Positions 43,201 to 55,200 of a stretch of 64,000 bases of DNA are shown here, piece by piece. Numbering within the stretch: position 1 is the stretch's first letter; every line of letters begins with the position of its first letter. The position numbers and the translations under genes were made by a program. Source of the stretch: Macropodus opercularis (Eukaryota > Chordata > Actinopteri > Anabantiformes > Osphronemidae); NCBI GenBank assembly GCA_030770545.1, contig CM061096.1, forward strand, positions 12,133,501-12,197,500, written 5' to 3'. Under the pieces are notes generated by a model. It was not told where the DNA came from. It made no database searches and saw only the letters and a program-made list of their open reading frames with translations.

Positions 43201-46200
43201 GCGAGCACACGGAGACCTGGGAAGGTCAGACCCCAGTTCACCGAGAGGTTTACTAGGCCGTTGACTCTGTGCACGCTGGCAGTTCTCATTAAGGAGAGAG
43301 ACCGAGGGAGATGGCACAGCTGGGCCATGCGTTCCTCAGAGCTGAACAAGCCATTAAACAACATCTCATTGTTGAAAACTTGAAAAATCCGACATGAAAA
43401 CAATCAACACGATTACAGCTGATTGAGAAGTTTCACTTACTGTAGCAACTGTATGATTCGTACTGTTCCTTTAACTCCTCCAGTATTTTCATTTTTAGTC
43501 TTTTGTGAAAAGATCGTGAAAAAAATATATTTGATCTTAATTTCATCAATCTAACTTTGGTTTAATTAATGATATAATTGTTATTTACTGCTAAAACGTA
43601 CTAATAGAAAAACTGTTTTTTATCATTCCTTCATCCTGTGACTGGCATCACTGTGGAACAGGTTTTAAAAAATATGTAAATGCTTCATCCGAACACAAAT
43701 GGAAAGGCAACAGTGGCACAGATGTCTCCTTAACAACCCAAGCGGTGATTCCTTGCAAATGTGAAGTGAGTTTCAACGTTCAGTCGTGAAGACAGAACCA
43801 TTTCCTCCTCATCCGTCTTCCTTCATTCCATCTGTGCCCTAACTGTACCTTCTTATACTCTTGGTCTGGTTTGTCAGGTATTGGGTAACAGCAGAATGCC
43901 TGTGGTTTACTGCAGGAAGCAAAGCGTGCGCAGCTTAGCTACAGCGGGTTAACTATGACTGCACTGTTGTAGTAGAAAGGCAACAGAGGTCACATCAGGT
44001 CACACTCGTGCTTCGAGAATGGTAATTTACATATTTTAGGTAGTGTGTGTCATGACAACATCTAGAATGTATGTGTGTGGAAAGATTTCAAATATCGCAA
44101 TTGTAGATGTTTTTCAATCTGTTTAAATACTGAGTAAGACAAAGAGTAAAATTCCTACTTCCACTTGTCTGACTCAGACTTAGTGAGATCCTAATCACGC
44201 CATCAGCCAGCCGGTCACGTGTTGCGCTGGGAGCGTGCCGGCCTGTGTGTATGAACCGCAACACGGAGTATGAAGACAAAGTATTAAAACCCTTAGTGTA
44301 TATTCTGTACAGAGTTTCATTCTTCCTGTAGCCACATAACCAACGCTTTACAAGCATTTTCTGATAGTTTCATCTAGACGTCACAGAACAACTCTATTTT
44401 AACTATGTTACTCTCTGTTGTCTTTTGTTGCTTGTTGGTTTTCTCTGAACGGCTTTGTTCCTAAATGACCTTCCTATGTAAATAAAGGAGGTTCAATCAA
44501 AGACAAACACACAGGCACGCGCAGATAAGAAGCCTTCCATCACCTGTGACACTGATAATGGTAAGATGAAACGATGGATGTGGGGTCAGATTAAAGTTGA
44601 ATGCTCCATATGCAGCAGGGGGTAGTAACGTAGGCTGGAGATAAATGTCTGGTCCTTGTTAAAAGATGGTCGTTACATACACAACACCAGCGTTTTCCAC
44701 CTGACTTGTAAAGTTTTAAACTCATTTTTCATTTTAAACTTTTTGGGGTTGTTGGCGCTGCATGAGCGGAATATTTAAATGCATTTGAATGGATAAAACG
44801 TTTGGGTGGTCGCGAAACACCAAAGGTTTCTCTCTTGGCCAAGATAAGACCAGAGATGGTGCAAAACTATGCATGTGTCCGTGGGGGTGCTGGGAAGTCT
44901 GGGCAGGAGCAGGAGGCCATGTGGTCGTACCATTTGCAGCACATCGCGGCTATCAAGTCCAGGCTACAGTGACCTCTGCAACTATCTCCTACTTCCTCGT
45001 TCTGTTCCATAACGCTCCCAGAGGTAACGCACACAAGCATGAGGACGTGCATAACCTCTGTGATTCACTACACAAACGTGATAGGGATCTTATCTCATAC
45101 TTGTCTTGCAGTGTTTCTCCCTCCTCCCTCACTCTATTGCTGTCTCTCTTCAAGTAAATCTCCTCTGCTCTGTGAAGTCTTTATTGGTTTTCATTCAAAT
45201 CCCTGCTTCGGTCATTAAAGCCGATGATTTAGTGTTTGTGTTTTAGACCCACTAACGGCAAAGCAAGGCTTTTGTGCATAGTTGATCCAAGCAGGACAAA
45301 GGGTGAAAGGTAAGGCCAAAGCCTGGGGCTGCAGTCAGGTTGAAGGCACGGTGCTGAATCATTTTTTTAAATAATCTGAATCTACAGGACAAGAACAGCG
45401 TAAAAAGACTTTATCAGACATGAAAGTCATACCTTAACCAACCACCAGCTGTTTGAAGATCATAGTCACCGCCCTGGATACAAACCTTTTTTGTATTTGC
45501 CCATGTTGACTTTGTGGAGATATGAGATTCTCATCTTATACTAGAGGAATTTGTCTTTTTGAGATACGAGCGAGACGAGTTGAGGGGATAAAAGTGATGA
45601 AGTGGTGTTCCAGATGGAGCAGAAAGAGCAAGTATGGACACATAGTTGCAGTCAGCTCAGTCTTTCATGAGTCACAGATGAGTCCGATACCCAATCTGCA
45701 GATAACCCATGTGAAGAGACTCGGACGAAGCAGAACTGAAAGACACCGTGGAGTCAAAACATGTGCAAATGACAATCAATAAAAAGCTCTCAAGAATGTT
45801 TTTATAGCTCCAGCTGAAGGCAAAGAGACATTTGTATTTTTCTTGCAGCCTCTCTGGAGTGGACCCTCTTACTCATTTGCACATACTGTGCGCGTTCAAG
45901 CTTAAAGAAAGAGCAAATATTAACAAGTGATGTTGTGCCTATGAATTACGGACTTTTATGGCTGTGACGTTTCCAATAATTCTGTCTTGGCTTATATATG
46001 ACGGAAACTCTCCGTATGTATGTTCTGACCGGTGTGGATCGTTCAGTGTGTTCTTTGGTACCTGGTCAAGAACTGCAGGGAATCTGGGCTGTGGATTGAG
46101 GAACATTTGCCAAAAGCAAGGCCATGTGATATAACAGTTCAGATGTGACAGTGGTGGAGCAGAGCGTCTGTCCGAGAGACCACGGTCTGTTTAGCTGCAG

Positions 46201-49200
46201 AGCTTTAACAGGGCAGTAAGTCATTCAACAAGCCTGTTATTGGTGAATTGTGTTCTTAAAGGGACTTTATTGAGTGGTTCATTATGTGGCAGGCAGATCG
46301 GCAACAGCTCCGACTGGTGCTTTTTCCACAGTATAAAAATTGGAAGGCAGGAACCTAAAACTGACCTGATGAACTGAACTTGCAAACTCGTGGCCTGATC
46401 CGTGTTTTGAGAGCTACTATGCAACAGGCGATATCCGCTGCTGATTTTTAAGGATTTACACAAGCTCTTGGCTCAACGGCCGAAACAGATTATGTGCAAA
46501 AGGTTTCTAAGCTCTACTGCTCATATATATCATAGATTTATTCAGTCCACATTTGTTAACTTTACATTTAGATTTATTATCGGAATTTCCCTCCATAGCT
46601 GTAGAGACACAAAGTCCTCCAGATTTACTGGATTGGGTTTCGTTTAATTTTTGCTGAATTTACGTGTGTCCTTATTGGCAGAGATTTTGCTGATCACAGT
46701 ACATTCAAGACGTTGTGACTGATAATCCATCAACGTCTTGGGTCCAGCAGTTCACACACCCGCTTCCCATGCACATGTGCACCTCTGTCTGTGTTCGGTG
46801 GAACCGTGGACTTCTCCTTACATGACCTACCAGCAGAGAGGGCGGCTGCGGGCGTGACCCTCACCCCTTCTCTTTCGGTCATCTGCACCTTCTCTTCGTC
46901 TCTCTTCTCCGCTTTGAGGTGGTCGTGGCAGCTGATCGGTTCCCAGGCCCCCGCCGACAGGTCGTATAATGGTCTTCTAGCCTGGATCCTTGATGCTGCG
47001 CCCTGAGGTTAATGCGGAACAACTTCTCTTCCTGGGCTCAGACATCAGCAAGCGACCACCGGCACTTCAAAAATGTACATGGGGACCTTAAACGCCACAC
47101 GCTAGCAGCGCTTTGGATCTGTCATCAGCCTCAACGCAGTTTTACTTTTATGATGTTTGTTTAAATATTACCCCCCCAGCCCTGTCTGCCCATTAACCCT
47201 CCCCGTACACAGGATGCTGCTGGAAGTCGAGTTGCCAGTTTATGACCAGTGACCCGGCTGCTTTATAGCTCAGCCAGTCTGGACCAGTTTATCACACATT
47301 TACAGGTCTAACTCTGCGCTTGTGTGAGCTGATGGGACTGTGTGTTTGAAGATGGGCTTTTGAGATGAGTGTGTGTGTGTTTTCGGTCTATGTTCTAAGC
47401 TCAAGTGTAAAAATATGGATTTTCATTGTTCTTGTCAGCATCATGGTAAAGAGATCGCAGTGTGTGTTAAGCCGTCTAAGATGTGTCTAATATATTTGTT
47501 GGTTTCTCTACAGATGCTTTACATATAACAAATATGTATGATTAGGGGTGAGTGGGGTTGCTGGAGCTACTTAATACTGCTGACAGGTTGGAATGGTAAC
47601 GATGCTTTACTCCGTGTCTTGACGACAGAGCGACATTTTTTGTCCAACTCGTAACATTTGCTTTTCATTTGGCAGTTCTGCACATGGCCATGTTTGGACT
47701 GTATGGCGAGTTGGGGGGGGGTGTCCGAGGGGTCACTGCAGGCCTGTTGACATGCACCCGGTTTAATTAAAACCCTGAGCATGAGTGTACGCACGTGCAT
47801 GCGTTCCACTACATGCACATGTGTGTACGTGTGCCAGTTGCCAGGGGCGGGGGGAAGCGGGGGGAAGCGGGGCTTGGCAGCCCATCTGAGGGCCTCGTCA
47901 CCGGTGCTCAGCCGCGGCCACAGCTGGCCCCTCCATTAACAATCCCAGCTTTTCTTCTCCTCTCAGGAGTGCAGCGCGTCAGCTCTAATTCTCTTCTAAT
48001 GAGCTGGCTGCTGAAGGTAGCTATGCAGGCAGGCAGCCCCAGCACACTGGTTAAACTCACACATTGGAAACCAAACGCACACACAGGACATTTAATGGCT
48101 TTAGCTGCATGTTCAGCAGTTGCAAATGTATTTCATTCAAACCAAGCAGAAGAAGGTTTTCACTGGTTAACTCTGCTCATATTTACTGTGTTTTCATACA
48201 CAATAATGTGTTTGTTTGAGGTGAGAAAGCTCACCAGCTGTGTTATATTGTGATTTTTCAAGCACGGCTTCCAATGTCTTGTGAAATTCTCACCCTCACA
48301 TCCCGCGGTCAAAGGATTTTATCTCTGTATTTAGTCCACATACTTAAAGAGCAGCAAAACCAGCCCAGGACCAGCTTCCTGGAGACGATTATGCGTGTCC
48401 AGTGTTGTTCTGTTATGAATCCCAGTTAATCACCATTGGATTATTCCGCACCAGTCCTTCCATTGTTGGGAAATGTGAACACCCATGGGCCCCCCTGTGT
48501 AAGTGTGCTTAAAACCATTAGCCGTGTCCAGTTCCCTTACACAAGAGTAATAATGGCAAAGTGAAATACTAGGTTCTGTCGTCTAAACAATTAAGACAGG
48601 AAGAGGACGGGTTATCGTAAGAGTAAATACATAATGTGGTCATGTGAACTGTCTTTATCAGAGAGCCATTGTGAAAATAACTCAGATCATGAAAATCATG
48701 TGCTTTTAAGGTCATACGTTCAGATCAGATATAGGCTACAGCTGTTTAGTTACACCCAGCTACTAATCATGTAAGATACACTGTACGTACTGGGGCTGCA
48801 CCATTAATCTAAAACTAAACGTGGATATACGGCGGAGATGAAATCAGGCCTGGTGTGTTTTTCAAAATGACGCGTTAAGGAGCTTCAGACGGTTCACTTC
48901 ATGCTTTTCCTCTAAGCCATGCGGCTTCAGGGTTCATCAGTCCTCCAGAATGCTCTGGATTACCATTGTATATTTTATGAATGTTCACGCTCCCCAGAGG
49001 ATGAACCCTAAAGGTGATTTCTCCTCAACCTCCTTAGTAATTTTTGTACATTGCTTATCTGAAGAGTAGTGACCGCACATCACTCAGATCACTGAGGTCA
49101 TACATGTGCACTTTCACACCTAAACTATAATTTCAGTGACGTGAAGCTCCTAACTAACCACTGTGACCATTTTGCTGCGACTCGCCCTGACGCTCCTTGT

Positions 49201-52200
49201 GGCCCAGTATAATAATCCAAACATTATTTCCTTGGCCAAAAGCTTGAGTCCGACACACCGAGTGACCCCGGGCCAGCGGCACAGCAGAAGCCAGTCGGAT
49301 TAGCTGCAAGCAGCGATCTGTGGAGGCAGGAGGGCTGATAAAGTGGACGGTTCACAGTTCAACAAACCCTTCGCCATCAGTGATAGCGCTGCAGCACTCA
49401 CTCATCCTCCTGAGTGCTGTGACATAACCAGTGGACTGATACTACAGAGGGTTGGAGGATGGAGAGGAAAATAGATTGACCCCAGTGTGGCCATGGCTGC
49501 GACTGCGAAGCCTCTGTTGCTCATGCAAATCTTTCATTTTTACTTTAAATGTGTACAAACTTTTATATTTGCCTCAACATTTATAACATGTAACATCCTT
49601 TATAAAATCCCCTGATTCATATGAAGACAAGCTTTATCAGGACATAAAAAGTGGAAATATCTCAAAAGTACAGTGGAAACTACATTAAATCCACAAACCT
49701 TAGGGACTGAATGCCACTGTGTTAGAGGTCTGTGTGCATTTTAGCAGAGTGAGCCTGTGCAAACCTGAAAAAACGTCTCGAGCTGACATGTGGACAACCA
49801 GCTGCTTTGTTTTGGTTTGGGATTCCCTGAAGGCCTCCGTTCTCTCTGCTTTCTGGCCAGCACGTACCTGTCGACTGGAGGTTATTGGGCTGTCTAGTGT
49901 GTTTTTAGCAGTAAGGCCGTCCTCGCTGAAGCCCATGCTCTCATACGGCAGAGAAAGGTTCCTTTGACTGATACAGATCTGGTCATAGCTTCTATAACCT
50001 TATACCTGCAGGCTGCTTTCATTAGTGCTCCTAAGATTCTACTGTGTATGAGTTGGTCTGTGCATATTGTCAGACATGAACACACATGGTACATATAATT
50101 CAGTAACTATTACTCCACTGCCTGTTCTTCCCATTTCTGCAGACGTCTGTCATCCTCGTATTCATTTTGTTCCTCCAGTTATTCCTATATCTCCTCTGTT
50201 ATCAAACGACAACACGTTCTCATAAATATAATTTACCTGGAGGCTTTCAAACGCGCGCAGATGTGGGGGCGGCTGACACACTCGTCATATCTGCTGGTGC
50301 TGAAGGCAGCTGTCGTGTGCAGGCTATTTCATGATGCGCGTTCTAGAGGCGACGGCAGATGAGACGGGACGCACAGAGGTTTATGTAAAGCATTACTGGA
50401 GGCGACTCGTGTCTTCAGCTGCCTCATTCAGTTTGCTTAGACGAAGATGTGTCAAAAATTAAAATGTAGGCTTTATTCATGTAGTTCAGCAGCTGTGGTG
50501 GCTTTTATTTTATTAGTAGCTGCCCAATTAGCGTGTGTGGTTAAACCTGTTTGGCTTATGCCTGGATTATTGTGCCAACCTGGATTTGGTCCTACACACA
50601 CTTCTATTTACAGGCTGAATGAAGCCTGTAATAGTTTTTTTTCCCTTTCCATTCATAATCATGTGATTCAGACCTGCATAACAAGGCTGCTCCCACACTT
50701 AACACCGTGTGCGCGTAACAAACGCTCGTAACATTGCATGCGTTTGTGTGCGTAAATATGCACGTACATGCGTAGATGTGTTTCCCTGTGTGGGAAAATG
50801 GGCAGACCGTGAGGTAGAGCACGGAGGGGATGGTAAACAGAGGCCATAATCAGTGATAAAGCTCCACTTCTATTACGTGGCTGTTTGACTTGTTGTACAT
50901 TTACTTTGAGAAAAACCGAGATAAGGGCCGCAGAGAACGTGGAGGCAATTTGGGGAAAGCGGAGGCACAACGAAAGAGCAAGCTGTGCAAGATGGAGGTG
51001 CCGTATGAAGACAGGCATTGAGAGGGATGTGGGAATGGAGGCGTTTAGGGACTCCCTGCGGTTTGACTACGACATGGGAACAGCCTGTCGCTCTAATGAA
51101 GCATTGCTGCCACTCACTGACTTCCCGCCTAGAGAACCTAGAGAGAAGAGCATTTATTGAGTAGAATAAAATAGTTTTTGCAGCGCATACAAAGTTAAAT
51201 TGTCTTTCTCTAGGCTACTTCCACTTGACACGCTGGTTTACCAAAACCTTTCAAGGCTGCTCTTAGTTGTCTGCTGTTATTACTGCAAAACGTAGCAAAA
51301 GAATCGAATGGAAACGATCTGTGTCCCTGGAGTTTTGTCAGCTGAATAAAGACTGTGAGCGACTGTGACCACAGACTTGTGGCAGACGCTTTTCAGCATC
51401 TGAGTGATGCTTAACTCACACAAATATGGCACCGCCTCGCTCCTTTGCGTGTAAACAGCGTCAACCCTCGCGTGTCACCGTGCCCCCTCGTTTAAGGCAC
51501 CCAAAGTTAGTCTGTCATTATGCTGTCGTACTGGGAGCATGACATCAGCGTTCTGTCATTCTCGGTTGGTGTCGAGGCAGCCGAGTGGCGTTGTTCTAGA
51601 ATAGTACCCTGACGCAAGGTTGTCATCATAAACCCATCGCTGGAAGTGGTGCTGCTCTTCAGTCAGCCTATCTCCAGCCTGTGATGTGAAGTGGTTGGAT
51701 CAGCCACGGCTCTGATAATCACACAGCACGTTGACTGTACGGGACTGTGAGAACAGGAGGACGACGTTATGAGGCAGTTGTTATTGAGATTTGCTATGTG
51801 GTTGTGCAAGTGCTCCTTGGTCTGAGCTATGATTTCCTGTTTGGTTTCATTACTACAGCCAGCTGTAGGTTCCCCATTGTGCTGAAGGCCTATTCAATTT
51901 CCTTATCCTTCAATCTTCTTACCTCAGATCATGAGAGGAGGCAGGTGACCGTGGCCTGTTTGGACCTGTCTGTACAACTGGATGCAACACAATACACCGA
52001 ACAGTCAAACATCAAAAATCAAACGTTCTCTGATTAAGTCTCGCTTTTTTGTTTTTTTGTGTTGTCCTTTTTCTTTGTGCGTTTATTAAACAATATAAGA
52101 CATTTAAAGACATGTGGATATTTTAAACAACAAAAAAACGCTGTAACTAAAAGTATTTGTTTAAGATGAGTTTGTCTTGCTTCCATAATTATAAGCGCTC

Positions 52201-55200
52201 CAATGAAACTGCAGCTGTTTGAGTGCAACCTGTCCTTTTAGCCTAAACCTGAGCCTAGTGCTTCATCTAGTGGTGCTGGTGCACAACTTCAACCCAGTCC
52301 TGTGATATGTAAGAATAAGAATCCTCCATCAGTCAGACTCCTCCATCAGTCAGACTCCTCCGTCAGTCAGACTCCTCCGTCATTCAGACTCCTCCATCAG
52401 TCAGACTCCTCCATCAGTCAGACTCCTCCGTCAGTCAGACTCCTCCATCAGTCAGACTCCATCAGTCAGACTCCTCCATCAGTCAGACTCCTCCATCAGT
52501 CAGACTCCATCAGTCAGAGTCCTCCATCGGTCAGAGTCCTGCTTTTTCTGGTTAATAATACAATAATGTGTCTTTTTGCTCTCAGGACGCTGCTTCCTCT
52601 GTTTGATGAAGACACTGGTCTGCTCATACTTGCTGGCATGGTAAGACTATCAGGTAGTTAGTTACATGATTCTCTCATTCTCTCTCTTACGTTGAGGTGT
52701 TGTGTGATTTACTGATCTTCTCTCTTGCGCAGGGAGACACTGTGGTTGATTGCTTTGAAGTCTCTGCAGCTGAACCGTTCATCACTCAGGGTAGGACTTA
52801 GTCATCAGATATCTGCCTGTTCGCATTACACATGGTCCATCCTCAACCTCTTACTTGAAGTTTCTCGTGCACTTGCCTGTAGTGAGCCACTGCCTGACAG
52901 ATATCTCAACTCGAGGGGTTGCCATGGTCCCCAAACTAGCGCTGGACGTCATGTCCTGTGAAGTGATGCGCGTGCTGCAGCTGACGGACAGCCACATCGT
53001 GCCAATCAGCTATCAAGTGCCTCGCAAGGTAAGTGCACGCAGATCAGTCCTGACGTGAGGTAGACGTCATAATGCAAGCAGACGGTTTGCAGCTCTCACT
53101 GTGTGTGTGCTGTGTGTCCCAGCACTCGGGCCAGGAGTTTCATGACGATCTTTACCCGGACACTGTGGGCACGGATCCGGCCATGTCTGCTGCCGAGTGG
53201 TGGCAGGGAGGGAACAAGCAGGTCACGGTTCTCTACCAGCAGGTTCATCCAGTCTTTCCAATGTGCATGCAACACTAATGACCAACTCTACTTGTGTTCA
53301 GGTGGAGAAGGTCAGCCTCCAACCAGACAAACAGCCCAAACCGAATGCTGCTCCAACAAAACTGGCGTCTGCTAAGAAGGAGTTGCCCAGTGGGGGGCGC
53401 AAAGAGGTGGGAGAAATTCTTTTCTAGTGTAGCCATCAGGAGTTAGTGATGGCAGTAAAACCCTCATCAACGGATTATTGACATTAAAAGCTGTAATACT
53501 GCTCTGCAGGATGTGACTCGGGGCTGCTCCACGTCCAGTAGTCCTCTGAGCACTCCCAGCAGCAGTGCAGCCCCATCCCGGTCTCCTTCCTCCACCTCTG
53601 GCCTCTCCTCAGGCTTCCTCCCCAGCCCTAGTCCAAGCCAGGCTGCCAAGACCATTCAGGGCCTCCTGGGTATGAACACCGTCATTTTTATGTGAATCTT
53701 TTATTAGAAGACCTGTAGGTGGCAATGGTTCGATTTTTATGTCCTCATCCAGGACCAACCTCGAAGTTCCGTCATATCCAGGGTACAGTTATGCACCGTG
53801 ACACTCACATCACCAACTTGCGAGGCCTCAACCTGACCACACCAGGGGAGTGTGACGGCTTCTGCGTCAACCGTGAACGCGTGGCAGTGCCTCTCGCCAT
53901 CTCCGGGGGCCAGATCGCAATTTTTGAAGTACAGTAGTGGTACATGTATAGTGGTGCATATTTTCCACTTTTAGACTTGTTTGCTGTATGGCTGTGAGTG
54001 GTTTTATTTGTGTCGTTAGCGCTCTCAGCCTGGTCGGGTCCTAGACACAGCCCTGCCCACCATCCAGAACTCTGTGAATGTGGCCGACTTCTCATGGGAC
54101 CCCTTTGACACACACTGTCTCGCTGTGGGTGAGTAAATACACAATTAGTTTTCAATATCGATCTAAGTGTGCGTGCGACTTGACTTGATTGTCTCCTGTC
54201 ATGTTAGCGGGCGATGATGCCAAGATCAGGTTGTGGCAGGTTCCTAAAGGAGGACTGACAGAGACTCTGACTGAGCCTGAGCTCATCTTGCAAGGTAAGA
54301 CAGGCCACCAAAACTACTTTCACTGAATGGTCCACAGGGTAACAAAACTGTGTAATGAAACTAATTATAGTCACAAAAAAGGTAGCGGTGAGTTAACAGC
54401 TGATGTGATTCATCCTAGGCCACACGGAGAAGATTTACTCCATCAAGTTCCACCCGTTGGCCAGTGGACTCCTGGTATCGTCATCCTACGACCTCACAGT
54501 TCGACTGTGGAACCTGGAGAGCGGAGAGCAGGTCAAACTCCTCACTGGACACCAGGACCAGGTGTGTGACTGCCATTCATACCCAGTGGAAATGTTGGAT
54601 TAAGTCATTGATGAAATCATGAAGTAGCAGATAAGAGTTTAGAAATAATATAAAGAAATGCTTGCTTACAACATACTGGAGTAAATACATAAACCTTCAC
54701 TATACAAGTCTCTTTCCTCTGCTGTATGTTCAGATCTTTGCTATGGCTTGGAGCCCAGATGGAAAGCTTCTGGCCACAGTGTGCAAAGATGGGAAGGTTC
54801 GCATTTACGACCCTCGCAAATCCACAACACCTGTACAGGTACGCACAGCAGTCCTGTTGAAACGTCCAGCTTCTACGTCTCTGTGACATGAAGGGAAATG
54901 GAAACAACCAAGTACATCTACAATCATTTCATTAACGCAGTCCTCACACTTGCTGTTTTTTAAGGAGGGTCCCGGTCCTGAAGGCCCCAGGGGAGCTCGT
55001 GTTGTGTGGGTGTGTGGGGGCAAGTACCTGTTGGTGTCAGGATTTGACAGGTATTGAACAAGACAAATAGTGTCATAAAATATACTGTACTCCTAGTGCA
55101 GCTTTGGCAGCTGTAAATAAAACAACCACTGACCCTTTTATGTTCTCCTGCAGTCGCAGTGAGCGAGGACTCTACCTGTTCTCTGCGGACTCCCTGTCCT

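Larger units (their letters stand above)
38720..52321. other. Giant coro7 intron, segment after the vasn promoter; no gene seen
   Basis: 13.6 kb with no exon I can support. It contains an interspersed repeat copy (40030-40300) and a G-run cluster at 47844-47872. Several C/G-richer stretches (46790-47000, 47840-48030, 50240-50400) could be regulatory, but nothing in them can be named. The open frames over 100 codons (for example at 44789 and 47795) have no recognisable domain. Confidence 0.65.

Noticed and set aside
44789..45157. 122-codon plus-strand frame
   Set aside because: No recognisable domain, no splice or promoter context, and simple-sequence ends.
46825..46845. CTCF-like CCAGCAGAGAGGGCGG
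   Set aside because: It has two extra bases inside the core pattern, so it is not a proper match.
47795..48253. 152-codon plus-strand frame
   Set aside because: It spans the G-run repeat, has low-complexity Gly/Ser/Pro content and no domain. Probably a GC-rich chance frame.
53929..53937. coro7 exon end extended to the V-Q-stop after IAIFE
   Set aside because: It would end the protein early. The gtacag donor after GAA keeps phase 0 and restores the match to propeller 2.
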